DNA from: GCA-002050365 sp038235165
Lineage (GTDB): Bacteria > Acidobacteriota > Blastocatellia > Pyrinomonadales > Pyrinomonadaceae
Reading direction: 5' to 3'
Assembly (NCBI GenBank): GCA_038235165.1
Contig: JBBSUG010000010.1
Coordinates: 62,001-126,000, forward strand
Length of the DNA: 64,000 bases
The translations under genes and the position numbers were made by a program. The notes beneath the pieces are model-generated. The model had not been told where the DNA came from, searched no databases, and saw nothing but the letters and a program-made list of their open reading frames with translations. How positions within the stretch are numbered: the first letter of the stretch is position 1; every line of letters starts with the position of its first letter. Of this stretch, positions 17,182-26,078 are shown piece after piece.

Positions 17182-18198
17182 TTATTTCTCCCTCCATACA
17201 AATGCACCTTTTTTGTTAATGTATCCCGCGCCTCCTTCATCAGTAACGATAGCGGCTAAACCATTATGAAAATCATCAGCACCGGATGTTTCAAATAAAA
17301 ATTCGGCTACAACATCTCGATTTTTGTCGATATATTCAAATTTACAAGACTTTCTGCAATTTATTACACGGGCAAGTCCTTCGGAAAAGTTCCACGCCTC
17401 GTCAAATTGAGGTTCAATGACAATATTGTTGTTCTTATCAATGTAACCCCACTCTTTGTCTATTTTGACTGGCGCAAGATTACCGGAAAAATCTCCTGAA
17501 TCATCATATTTATCGGGAATAACAAGATTCCCGAATTTATTTATGTAACCGTATTTTTTAGAAGCCCGAATCTCTACTCCCGCCAAACCTTCAGAGAATT
17601 TTTGGGCAAAAAGGAATCGTGGTTTGATAATAAATTTGCCGGTTTTATCAATATATCCACAATTGTCCTCAAACCCCACCGCAGCTAAACCTTCGGAAAA
17701 ATCACTTGCCAAAAAAAAATTAAAGTCAATTACCTTTCTGCCTCTTCTATCAATATATCCATATTTTAAATCTCGTGCTTTGTTATCGTAAATTCCTACT
17801 AATGCCATTCCTTCGGAAAAAGAATTGGCGGAGTTGAACTGTGGTTTGACCAGCCATTTACCCTGTTTATCAATAAAGCCCCAACCCTTTCCCTCAATCA
17901 TTACAGGAGCGAAACCTTCGGAAAAAAAGCCACAATCATCAAATTTAGGTGCGACAACAGTAATTCCAAATTTATTAACAAAACCGCATTTATCTTGTTT
18001 CTCAATATAGCCAAAACCATTCTTAAAATAACCTGTGCTGTCAAATTGTAGAGGAATAACAACCTTACCTGTTAAGTCGATAAACCCGCCTTTACCATTT
18101 TTGTTGACATTAAAAAGTTCATTCAATTATTGCTGACTGTAAACGACAAAAGGAACAGATAAGATTATAAAAATGAAGATGAAAATAATTTTCTTCAA
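17182..18198 (-). pseudogene. WG-repeat secreted protein split by an in-frame stop
   Basis: The downstream ORF (17182-18126, 314 residues) is nine WG/KWG repeats of about 33 residues, each of the form YGYIDKTGK...PQF...FSEGLA. Directly upstream, in the same frame, 18198 to 18130 encodes a classical signal peptide (TTG start, then KKIIFIFIFIILSVPFVVYS QQ) with GGAG nine bases before it. A single TAA at 18127-18129 separates the two, so the repeat domain now starts at TTG with no signal or ribosome-binding site. It is either a recent nonsense mutation, a sequencing error, or a readthrough case. The region is more AT-rich than its surroundings. Confidence 0.8.
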
Positions 18199-18428
18199 AA
18201 TAAAGTTCTCCAAAGGTAGATTCATAAGGAAAGCAACATAACTTTGATTTATACTGAACTAAATTCCGTCTAATAATTTATGCGGAATCGGTAATTCATT
18301 GCAAATATGCTTCTGGTCTTTGTTGTTTCTAAAATTGCTTAAAGACTTTCTAATTTTGAGTAAAGCAAACCCTCGTTTGTGAGAATTTCAAAACGTCTCG
18401 TAAATCAGCATTTTTGACGCAACTTTGA
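18199..18428. other. AT-rich gap without recognised features
   Basis: About 230 bases between the WG-repeat gene leader and the next small gene. It is AT-rich, with no ORF, RNA or clear hairpin. It contains the GGAG ribosome-binding site (18208-18211) of the split gene and presumably its promoter. Confidence 0.5.
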
Positions 18429-18755
18429 TTAACTAGAGAAAAAACCTATAAAAGTACAAAGGATTGGTAAAACCCAAAATAGCAATCCTAAGATTAATGA
18501 AGCGCGGAAAACCACAAGCCAAATTCTTGCACTTTTATCTTGCTCAATCCAAGAGGGAGTTTTCCATAGCATCTCACTCCATTTTCTTTGTTCTTCAAGA
18601 TTCAAAATCGTTTGAGCTTTCTTTTCCTTTTCCCAAAGATTTCTAAATTCTGATTTCTTAATATGGTTTAATATTAATGAACTGGCTGCGGTGATACACA
18701 AGAACAAGCCAAAAGTAAAAAACCAAATCCACTAAAAAGAAAATAAATTCATCAT
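18429..18755 (-). pseudogene. Small two-helix membrane protein with in-frame stop near its start
   Basis: The intact ORF (18429-18707) encodes 92 residues with a partial first helix, a charged middle (KKSEFRNLWEKEKKAQTILN) and a C-terminal helix (LILGLLFWVLPILCTFIGFF). Reading upstream in frame gives WIWFFTFGLFLCITAASSLI, a full first transmembrane helix, preceded by a TAG (18732-18734) and then ATGATGAATTTATTTTCTTTT from 18755. The natural protein would therefore start MMNLFSF and continue through the stop. As in the neighbouring WG gene, a single stop splits it. Alternatively translation starts at a later TTG with a shorter helix. No family recognised. Confidence 0.5.
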
Positions 18756-18925
18756 TTATTTAGTCTCAAATCTGATTTGCAAAATAGTCTCAAAAAGGAT
18801 GATTTTAACACAAAAACTAATTACAGCACCTCAAAATTAGAACACTAACCCAAAGTTTCGGAAACTCGACCGCGAGATTACTCTCGTTCGCCGCAACCCT
18901 AAAACATTGAACCTTGAACCTGAAC

Positions 18926-20872
18926 CTAAAGCACACGCAAAACTTCCGCGACGCTCCACGCCTGGGCGAAGCAGCCGCGCGGGTGGTGCGGCGGGTCGCC
19001 GTCGAAAATCTCTGATATTTGTCCGATTCCGGCTTCGGTCAGGTGAGTTTTGAAGCCTTCTAAAATCTCCGCGATACGAATTTCGGTTTGCTGTCCGTTG
19101 GCGTTGACTTTGCGGTATGCGTCAACAAACGCGCCGATCAGCCACGCCCAGACCGTGCCTTGATGATACGCGGAATCACGCTCGAACGGTGAGCCGATGT
19201 AAACCGGACGATATGCCGCGTCTTTCGGTGACAGCGAACGCAGACCGATGGGCGTGAGCAGTTCGGCTTCGACCTTTTGCACGATTTTCTGCGCTCTGCC
19301 GATGCTCAACATCGTATTCGGCAAACTGACCGCGAAAATCTGATTCGGACGCACGGAAGCATCTTTTCCCGCGTCGCTGACGACATCGAACAAACATTCT
19401 TCCGCTTCGTTCCAGAACGTCTCATTAAAACTCTGTTTAGCTTTGTCCGCCATTTCCAGATATTTTTCGCCGTCATCTTTGTCGCCGAATTTCTTCGCAA
19501 AATCTGCCATCACGCACAGCGCGTTATACCAAAGAGCTTGAATTTCAACGGGCTTACCGATGCGCGGCGTAAAAACGACATCATTTTCTTTCGCGTCCAT
19601 CCACGTCAACTGCGAACCTGTTTCACCGGCATAAATTAACCCGTCGTCCGCGACGTGAATATCATATCGGGTGCCGTAAACATGCCAGAGAATGATGTTA
19701 ATCAGTTTCTTATAAAGATGTTCGCGGACGAAATTGTCATCGCCCGTTTTCTCGACGTAGGCGCGAACCGCTTCAAAATACCAGAGCGTCGCGTCAACCG
19801 TATTGTAATCGGGAGTTTCGCCCGCATCGGGAAACCGATTCGGCAGCATTCCCTCGGAAATATGATTGGAAAATTCGAGCAAAATACTTTTCGCAATCTT
19901 CGGGCGATTCGTCGTCAAAGTCAGCCCGTTGAGCGCAATCATCGTGTCGCGTCCCCAATCGGAAAACCACGGATAACCGGCGATGATCGTTTTGCCCGCG
20001 CCCCGCGACACAATAAATTGATCTGCCGCGAGAACAAGCTGTTCGGCAAAATCGTCTTTCGCCCCGGCAGTTTTTATTAAATTTTCGCGCCGTTCGATTT
20101 CCCTGCTCTCAAAACTTTCGGCATCCGCAACGTCGTGCGATTCGGTCGAAGCGATGACAACCGCCGGTTTGCCCAAGTCAAACGTCAAATTAAACGGCTG
20201 AAACAAATCTTCCGCGTAATCAAAACCGCGCTCCTTTTCAATCGCATATTGAAAGTCACGATACCAAAAGCCGGTTTTTTCTACATCGAGCGCATTATGA
20301 GCGAAAAAAAGTTTCGGCATTTCCGCGTACGGCTGTATCGAAATTTGCCGTTCCGCCGCATCGAAATTCCCGTTGAAACCAACATGATCAGAGCGCAGAT
20401 GATGATAATCCCGAAACGCCAGCAGCGGCTTCAATTCAATTTGGAATCTGGAATTTGGAATTTGGAATCCGGCATCTACCGAGTAACGAACGACGACCGT
20501 GTTTTCTCCGGCAGTCGTGAAAATCTTTTTCTCGATCTCGATTCCCCCAACTTTAAAAGTCCAGACCGGAAACGGGGCGAGCCGGAATTTTTTCAGATAT
20601 TGAAACCCTCGCGGATAAACTTTATTCGGGTATTGATTGGCGGAAAGTTCGTAACGAGCGTCGCCGATGATGAGCGTTTCTTCAAATTTTGACAGCAAAA
20701 CCAATCTGCCGAGCGGCGGCGCGGTGGCGGCGACCAAAAGTCCGTGATAACGGCGCGTGTTCGCCCCCGAAATCGTCGAAGAAGCAAACCCGCCGATTCC
20801 GTTGGTCTCCAGCCATTCACGCGAACTCGCGCTCTCGAAATCGGTACAAATGTCTGAATTGAAATTTATCAT
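18926..20872 (-). CDS. Glycogen debranching enzyme (amylo-alpha-1,6-glucosidase type)
   Basis: A 648-residue protein of the bacterial/archaeal debranching type: an N-terminal beta-sandwich domain (EWLETNGIGGFASSTISGAN, then RRYHGLLVAA) and a C-terminal (alpha/alpha)6 barrel of glycogen debranching/GH133-like enzymes. Motifs include YPWFSDWGRDTMIALNGLTL, PDYNTVDATLWYFEAV and YHQGTVWAWLIGAF. It removes alpha-1,6 branches of glycogen in the cytoplasm. No signal peptide. Residues about 135-146 (FQIPNSRFQIELKP) come from an in-frame heptamer array at 20434-20475, apparently an insertion in a surface loop. The stop is preceded by a further short repeat. It follows the sugar kinase by 33 bases and is probably co-transcribed. 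Confidence 0.88.
   Translation of the reverse strand: MINFNSDICTDFESASSREWLETNGIGGFASSTISGANTRRYHGLLVAATAPPLGRLVLLSKFEETLIIGDARYELSANQYPNKVYPRGFQYLKKFRLAPFPVWTFKVGGIEIEKKIFTTAGENTVVVRYSVDAGFQIPNSRFQIELKPLLAFRDYHHLRSDHVGFNGNFDAAERQISIQPYAEMPKLFFAHNALDVEKTGFWYRDFQYAIEKERGFDYAEDLFQPFNLTFDLGKPAVVIASTESHDVADAESFESREIERRENLIKTAGAKDDFAEQLVLAADQFIVSRGAGKTIIAGYPWFSDWGRDTMIALNGLTLTTNRPKIAKSILLEFSNHISEGMLPNRFPDAGETPDYNTVDATLWYFEAVRAYVEKTGDDNFVREHLYKKLINIILWHVYGTRYDIHVADDGLIYAGETGSQLTWMDAKENDVVFTPRIGKPVEIQALWYNALCVMADFAKKFGDKDDGEKYLEMADKAKQSFNETFWNEAEECLFDVVSDAGKDASVRPNQIFAVSLPNTMLSIGRAQKIVQKVEAELLTPIGLRSLSPKDAAYRPVYIGSPFERDSAYHQGTVWAWLIGAFVDAYRKVNANGQQTEIRIAEILEGFKTHLTEAGIGQISEIFDGDPPHHPRGCFAQAWSVAEVLRVL
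20434..20475. repeat. In-frame heptamer array inside the debranching enzyme gene
   Basis: Six units of seven bases (ATTCAAT, TTGGAAT, CTGGAAT, TTGGAAT, TTGGAAT, CCGGCAT); 42 bases keep the frame. The encoded stretch sits in the N-terminal sandwich domain. Confidence 0.75.
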
Positions 20873-20905
20873 TTTTTAATCTTCTCTTATTTCCCCTGTC
20901 TTCTG

Positions 20906-21904
20906 TCACTGCTTTTGCTTCTGTTCCCCTGCTGCCCGAAACATCGCCAGAGCCATCTGCGCGGCGGCGACGGCGGGCGGCTGCAGCGGTTCGATTAAAT
21001 ACGCTTTCGGCGCGACTTTTTGAACCGTTTCGAGCAACGGTTCGGTAATAATGTGACCGGCGCGAAAGATGCTGCCGACTTTGGCAATCGGGAATTTTCT
21101 TTTTTCGAGCTTTAATCTTTTAATCACCGCCGCCGCCGCCGTTCCGAGTTCGCGTCCGGCATCGGTCAAAATTTGTAGCGCGACACAATCTCCGGCGACG
21201 GCTGCTTCGACGACTAATCGCGCAAAACCGGCAATTTTCAAATTATCAATCTGCGGCGCGTAAATCGCCGCGACCAAATCGTCTGGTTTTCCGGCGCGAA
21301 AATATTCCATCGCCTTGCCGCTCAACAGTGTCGGACTGCCGCGCCCGTCCGATGCTCTGGCGACCGCTTGCAGCGCGAGCCGCGCAATGCCCGCGCCGCC
21401 GCCCTCGTCACCGGCAAGCGGTCCCCAACCTCCGGCGAACGCTTTTTCGCCGCGTTCGTTTTTGCCCAGACAAATTGACCCGGTTCCGGCGATAACTACT
21501 AAACCGGCTTTGTCTTTCGTCGCACCGTACAGCGCAATGTCCGCGTCGGTGACGACTTCAACTGAATTTGTTCGCAATTTTCCGGCAATGCGTTCACGAA
21601 TTCTCAAACGAAAATCTTCCCGCCTGACACCGGCTAAACCGAGCGCGGCGGAAACGATGTCGGTGACGTTTCGATTTGATTTATCACAGGCGATATTAAT
21701 CGCTTCGGAAATGTTCGTGACCGCTTTTTCAATGCCGACCCGCATCGGATTTGACGCGCCGGACAAACCTTCCGCCACAATATTGCTGTCTTCATCAAGC
21801 AAGACGACCAGCGTTTTGGTGCCGCCGCCGTCAACGCCGAGGTATAAATTATCGGACTTGCGAACACTTTTCACCTTATTTTTATCTGTGCGACCCGCCA
21901 TCAT
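20906..21904 (-). CDS. BadF/BcrA-type ATPase: amino-sugar (GlcNAc/MurNAc) kinase
   Basis: A 332-residue ASKHA-fold kinase. Phosphate-1 motif: LGVDGGGTKTLVVLLDEDSN; phosphate-2 region: VIAGTGSICLG; conserved substrate loop: GGWGPLAGDEGGGAGIARLA; adenosine motif region VGSIFRAGH. These are shared with mammalian-type N-acetylglucosamine kinases and the MurK GlcNAc/MurNAc kinase. The likely reaction is ATP-dependent 6-phosphorylation of GlcNAc and/or MurNAc in the cytoplasm. Together with murQ and nagA in this window, this would feed the amino-sugar salvage route. Substrate preference is inference. It precedes the debranching gene on the minus strand. ATG is followed directly by a second ATG. Confidence 0.82.
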   Translation of the reverse strand: MMAGRTDKNKVKSVRKSDNLYLGVDGGGTKTLVVLLDEDSNIVAEGLSGASNPMRVGIEKAVTNISEAINIACDKSNRNVTDIVSAALGLAGVRREDFRLRIRERIAGKLRTNSVEVVTDADIALYGATKDKAGLVVIAGTGSICLGKNERGEKAFAGGWGPLAGDEGGGAGIARLALQAVARASDGRGSPTLLSGKAMEYFRAGKPDDLVAAIYAPQIDNLKIAGFARLVVEAAVAGDCVALQILTDAGRELGTAAAAVIKRLKLEKRKFPIAKVGSIFRAGHIITEPLLETVQKVAPKAYLIEPLQPPAVAAAQMALAMFRAAGEQKQKQ

Positions 21905-22085
21905 TAAAATTTTTATAGACGAAAACCTACAATCTGTTATATTCTAACGATACAAGTCTTATAATCAAAACTAAAAGTTTTTATCCGGGCGATAAGAGAT
22001 GCTGATAGCAATCGGTAAGCATCAAGCATAATTTCAGTATTTGCAGTTATTTACATTGATAATTTAATAGATGAACGCCACAGCC

Positions 22086-22316
22086 GGAGCGCGGAAGTCT
22101 CGTCCGCCCAACCAGCGAAGCGATGTTGGAAGCGTTGTCAGCGTAGCTTTAATGGATGAACGCATTCAACGCGACAGTCGGAGCGCGCGAATAGCTCATT
22201 CACTTCAACGAGCGATAGAGAAGTTGGAAGCGTTGTCAACGTAGTGCAAATGGATGAAAGTATTCAACGCCTCGCTCCCGCTAGCGTTGAAGCGGACGAG
22301 CCGTCCGCGCTCCTGG
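22086..22316. repeat. Mobile-like repeat element, copy B
   Basis: About 231 bp, almost the same length as copy A (4306-4535). Left end GGAGCGCGGAAGTCTCGTCC, right end GCGGACGAGCCGTCCGCGCT plus CCTGG; the ends are imperfect inverted repeats of each other. Inside, two direct copies of a 47-base unit (22126-22172 and 22224-22270) share about 40 bases. It fills most of the 445-base gap (21905-22349) in front of the LysR gene; no ORF lies in the rest. Confidence 0.7.
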
Positions 22317-22349
22317 ATAATACTATAAAAAGTGACCACATAAAAAAGT

Positions 22350-23267
22350 ATGGAAATTAGACAATTAAGAGCGTTTGCGGCGATTGCTGAAATGAAAACA
22401 TTTACGGCAGGCGCGGGACTGGTGAACATTACGCAGGCGGCGATTTCGATGCAGATTCGGCAGCTTGAAGATGAGGTCGGACTACAAATTTTTACGCGCA
22501 CGCCGCGCCGCGTAATTTTGACGGAAGCAGGTGAACATCTGTTGCGGCGGGCGCGGCGGATTCTGCGCGAACACGACGACGCGCTCGCCGAGATTGCTGA
22601 AATCGCCGGTGCGGAACACGGTCGTTTGCGAATCGGGTCGGCTTCGGCGATGTTCGCCACCGCGCAGTTGCCGGATATTTTGGAAAAGCTGAAAACGACT
22701 TTCCCGAACGCCGAAATTAAAGTCAGTTCCGGGACGAGTCAGACGCTGGTCGAAAAAATTATGCACGGCGAAATTGACATCGCCTTTGTGTCGCTGCCGG
22801 TGGAAAACGCCAATATTCAAACTGATTTGCTGTTCCGCGACGAAATCGTGGCGATTGCCAGCCCGTCGCATCCGCTCGCCAAGGAAAAATATATCAGCGC
22901 AGCAACGCTTGCCGGTGAAGAATTGATTTTAGGCGAAAAAGGCGGCAACACGCGCCGGATGATTGACGATTTTTTCGCGGCGGCAAACGTCAAACCGAAC
23001 GTCGTGATGGAATTATCGCGGCAGGAAGCGATAAATAAAATGGTTGAAAGCAAAATGGGTGTCGGCATCGCCGGTGCGAAAGCCGTCGCCAAAGAAATCG
23101 GCGAAAAACGCCTCAGTTCGTGGCTCATCGAGGGCGCGGAAATCAGTTGGGATTTAGGTTTGGCACGTTTGCGCGGCGGCTATTTTTCACTGATCGTGAA
23201 GGAATTTATTGGACTGTGCAAAGATAGTTTTAAGGAACGCGAGAAGGAATTAAAAGCGGGAAAATGA
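22350..23267 (+). CDS. LysR-family transcription regulator
   Basis: A 305-residue LTTR. Residues 1-60 form the winged helix-turn-helix (MEIRQLRAFAAIAEMKTFTA, then ITQAAISMQIRQLEDEVG and RVILTEAG). The rest is the periplasmic-binding-protein-like effector domain (GRLRIGSASAMFATAQLPDI). The stop overlaps the next ATG by four bases (ATGA), so it is translationally coupled to the AmiE-NamZ fusion gene. This suggests it controls cell-wall sugar recovery, with the effector unknown. It is preceded by repeat element copy B, which may have displaced its promoter. Confidence 0.9.
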   Translation: MEIRQLRAFAAIAEMKTFTAGAGLVNITQAAISMQIRQLEDEVGLQIFTRTPRRVILTEAGEHLLRRARRILREHDDALAEIAEIAGAEHGRLRIGSASAMFATAQLPDILEKLKTTFPNAEIKVSSGTSQTLVEKIMHGEIDIAFVSLPVENANIQTDLLFRDEIVAIASPSHPLAKEKYISAATLAGEELILGEKGGNTRRMIDDFFAAANVKPNVVMELSRQEAINKMVESKMGVGIAGAKAVAKEIGEKRLSSWLIEGAEISWDLGLARLRGGYFSLIVKEFIGLCKDSFKEREKELKAGK

Positions 23268-25888
23268 AAAAATCACGAATGAAGAAGGACGAATTACGAA
23301 TCAAAACACAGCGCGATATCTTACGTTACGGCATTATTTCGGCGATATTTTTTGCCTTTTGCGTTTTACCTTTTGCCTTAGCGTCCGCGCAGGGTCTGCC
23401 GATTGCTGCGCCGAACACGGTTGGAATGTCCGCCGAAAAGCTGAATCAGATTGACGGTTTGGTTGCAAAAGACATCGCCGATAAAAAACTTCCGGGCGCG
23501 GTCGTCGTCATCGGACACAAAGGGAAAATCGTTTTTCGCAAGGCTTACGGCAATCGCGCTTTAGTTCCGAATGTCGAAAAAATGACAATTGACACGATTT
23601 TCGACGCGGCGAGTTTGACGAAAGTGGTGGCGACGACGACTTCGGTAATGATGCTCGTCGAGCGCGGGCAGATTCGTCTGAACGACACCATCGGCAAATT
23701 CATTCCCGAAATCGAAGACGAAAACGTCAAAAAAATCACGATTCAACAATTATTGACGCACGTTTCCGGCTTCGCGCCCGATTTCGATTTGCGCGAAAAA
23801 TGGACGGGACGCGCCGGAATGCTGAACGCGCTTTACAAAGAAAAACTTCGCACTCCGCCGGGAACGAAATTTGTTTATTCGGATATTGGGTTTATTGTGC
23901 TTGGTGAGATTGTCGGACGAGTTGCAGGTGAGCAACCAATTAAAGTACAAAATATTACCTTTTCGGACATTGAGGATTCTCGACTTTTTAGATTTTCTCT
24001 AATAAATATTTTTAAAAATCTTCAAATGAAAGATTCAAACTTTCATAACACGAAAGAAACATCTTTTATTGATGCTGATGCAAGTCCAATGTATAAATGG
24101 AAAGATAGAACTGCTCCAACCGAAAATATCAAAGGACAACAAAGCTATCTCGGCGGCGAATTTGACGGGAAAGACGGCGATAAAATTTTGCGCGGACAAG
24201 TTCACGATCCGACGGCGTATCGAATGGGCGGAGTTGCCGGACACGCCGGACTTTTTTCGACTGCCGACGATTTGGCGCGGTTTTGTCAGATGCTTTTGAG
24301 CGGCGGAATTTTGGACGGCAAACGGATTTTGAGCGCGGCGACGATTGCCAGAATGACCGCGCCGATTGTCGTTTCGGAAGACGGCGCGACGCGCGGACTC
24401 GGTTGGGACATAAATTCCGCTTTTTCGTCGAATCGCGGCGAACTTTTCCCGCTCGGCTCGTTCGGACACACCGGATTCACGGGAACTTCCGTCTGGATTG
24501 ACCGCGTTTCCCAAACCTTCGTCGTCTTTATGTCAAACCGCGTTCATCCTGACGGCAAAGGCGACGTAACTTCTTTACGTGCAAAAATTGCGACGGTTGT
24601 GGCTTCGGCAATCGAAGACACGCCGATTGAAGCCGTTCGCATCGCCGAAGATATTTATTGGTCGCAAGTCGCGCCGCAGATGGAAAAATTCAAAATTCAA
24701 AATTCAAAATTTCAGATTTCAGAAACAAAAGACCAAAGATCAAAACCCAAAGACCAAAAGGTTTTGAACGGAATTGACGTTCTCGAAAAAAACAATTTTA
24801 AAGAATTAGACGGTTTGAAGATCGGTTTGGTAACAAATCAAACAGGAAAAGATTTGTTGGGCGTTCCAACAATTGACGTTTTGAAAGTCGCGCCGAATGT
24901 AAAATTGACCGCGCTTTTTTCGCCCGAACACGGCATTCGCGGCGAACTCGACCAATCAAAAATCAATGATTCGATGGACGAAAAAACAGGCTTGCCCGTT
25001 TATTCGCTTTACAATGAGTCGCGCCGACCGAAACCGGAACAATTAAAGGATTTGGACGCGATTGTCTTTGATATTCAAGACATCGGCGTTCGATTTTACA
25101 CTTACGAAGCGACGCTTTTAAATGTTTTGGAAGAAGCGGCAAAAGCCGGAAAGCCTGTATTCGTTTTAGATAGACCGAATCCGATCAACGGCGCGACGGT
25201 TGAAGGCGCGATTGCCGACGCTGATAAATTGTCGTTTGTCGTTTCGCACACCGTTCCCGTGCGTCACGGGATGACCATCGGCGAACTCGCGCAGATGATG
25301 AACGCCGACAAGAAAATCGGCGCGGATTTGCGCGTGATAAAAATGGAAAACTGGACGCGGGCAATGTGGTTCGATCAAACAATGCAAACGTGGGTTAACC
25401 CGTCGCCGAATATGCGATCGCTGACGGAAGCGACGCTTTATCCGGGCATCGGATTATTGGAGACGACCAATTTATCAGTCGGACGCGGCACCGACACGCC
25501 GTTTGAAGTCGTCGGCGCACCGTATATTGACGGGCGCAAAGTCGCCACTTTTCTAAATGAAAAAAATATGAACGGCGTTCGTTTTGTGCCGATCAAATTT
25601 AAGCCGAATGCTTCGGTCTTTAAAGACGAAATGATTGGCGGAATTAATATTATAATTACCGATAGAGCAGAGTTTAATTCGGTTCAAACCGGCATCGAAA
25701 TCGCCGTCGCCTTACACGCTCTTTACCCGAACGAATGGCAAATTGAAAATTTTAACCGGCTGCTCGCCAATCAAGCGGTTTTTGATGGAGTCAAAGCCGG
25801 AAAATCGTTTCAGGAAATGGAAAAAGCGGGACGCACATCGTTGGACGAATTTGTAAAAAGACGGGCATCATTTTTGCTTTATAAATAG
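23264..25888 (+). CDS. Secreted fusion: beta-lactamase-fold hydrolase (AmiE/YbbE-like) + exo-N-acetylmuramidase (NamZ/YbbC, DUF1343)
   Basis: 874 residues in two domains. After a signal peptide (core FAFCVLPFALASA), residues 45-470 are a serine beta-lactamase-fold domain: Ser117-x-x-Lys120 in AASLTK, Tyr205 in VYSDIG, and HTG at 402-404. Residues 501-874 are a NamZ-type domain (VTNQTGKD, FSPEHGIRGELDQ, DIQDIGVRFYTYEATL, DRPNPING, SVGRGTDTPFE). In Bacillus the separate YbbE and YbbC proteins remove the peptide from MurNAc and release MurNAc from chain ends. The linker, residues 473-500, is a translated heptamer array (24689-24758). Residues about 222-286 come from an unusually AT-rich patch. 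Start ATG overlaps the LysR stop. Domain roles are by family; the activity of this protein is inferred. Confidence 0.86.
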   Translation: MKKSRMKKDELRIKTQRDILRYGIISAIFFAFCVLPFALASAQGLPIAAPNTVGMSAEKLNQIDGLVAKDIADKKLPGAVVVIGHKGKIVFRKAYGNRALVPNVEKMTIDTIFDAASLTKVVATTTSVMMLVERGQIRLNDTIGKFIPEIEDENVKKITIQQLLTHVSGFAPDFDLREKWTGRAGMLNALYKEKLRTPPGTKFVYSDIGFIVLGEIVGRVAGEQPIKVQNITFSDIEDSRLFRFSLINIFKNLQMKDSNFHNTKETSFIDADASPMYKWKDRTAPTENIKGQQSYLGGEFDGKDGDKILRGQVHDPTAYRMGGVAGHAGLFSTADDLARFCQMLLSGGILDGKRILSAATIARMTAPIVVSEDGATRGLGWDINSAFSSNRGELFPLGSFGHTGFTGTSVWIDRVSQTFVVFMSNRVHPDGKGDVTSLRAKIATVVASAIEDTPIEAVRIAEDIYWSQVAPQMEKFKIQNSKFQISETKDQRSKPKDQKVLNGIDVLEKNNFKELDGLKIGLVTNQTGKDLLGVPTIDVLKVAPNVKLTALFSPEHGIRGELDQSKINDSMDEKTGLPVYSLYNESRRPKPEQLKDLDAIVFDIQDIGVRFYTYEATLLNVLEEAAKAGKPVFVLDRPNPINGATVEGAIADADKLSFVVSHTVPVRHGMTIGELAQMMNADKKIGADLRVIKMENWTRAMWFDQTMQTWVNPSPNMRSLTEATLYPGIGLLETTNLSVGRGTDTPFEVVGAPYIDGRKVATFLNEKNMNGVRFVPIKFKPNASVFKDEMIGGINIIITDRAEFNSVQTGIEIAVALHALYPNEWQIENFNRLLANQAVFDGVKAGKSFQEMEKAGRTSLDEFVKRRASFLLYK
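23274..23301. repeat. Heptamer array at the start of the fusion gene
   Basis: Four units (CACGAAT, GAAGAAG, GACGAAT, TACGAAT) encode the positively charged n-region of the signal peptide. Confidence 0.6.
23350..23377. repeat. Heptamer array encoding the signal-peptide core
   Basis: Four units (TTTTGCC, TTTTGCG, TTTTACC, TTTTGCC) translate as the hydrophobic core FAFCVLPFAL of the fusion protein's signal peptide. Confidence 0.65.
24689..24758. repeat. Ten-unit heptamer array forming the interdomain linker
   Basis: Ten consecutive 7-base units: TTCAAAA three times, TTTCAGA twice, AACAAAA, then GACCAAA, GATCAAA, ACCCAAA, GACCAAA. It lies exactly between the beta-lactamase-fold and NamZ domains and is translated in frame into a charged, low-complexity linker. 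Confidence 0.85.
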
Positions 25889-26078
25889 CCGGATTTTGCC
25901 TTTGAAAAATTTGCGCCTAAATTTATTAACAATTTATTAACAAACTAAAGGTTTTTGAGAAACTCGCGGATAAATTCGTTTCGTCATCTATAACGAAATT
26001 TTGAATAAATCTCCGAAAACCTAAATATTTCTTATGGCGGGCAATCTTAATTTTTAATTTTACGAAACGAGGAAACCA

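Noticed and set aside
24689..24758. CRISPR-like array
   Set aside because: Units are only seven bases, without spacers, and the DNA is translated as part of a protein.
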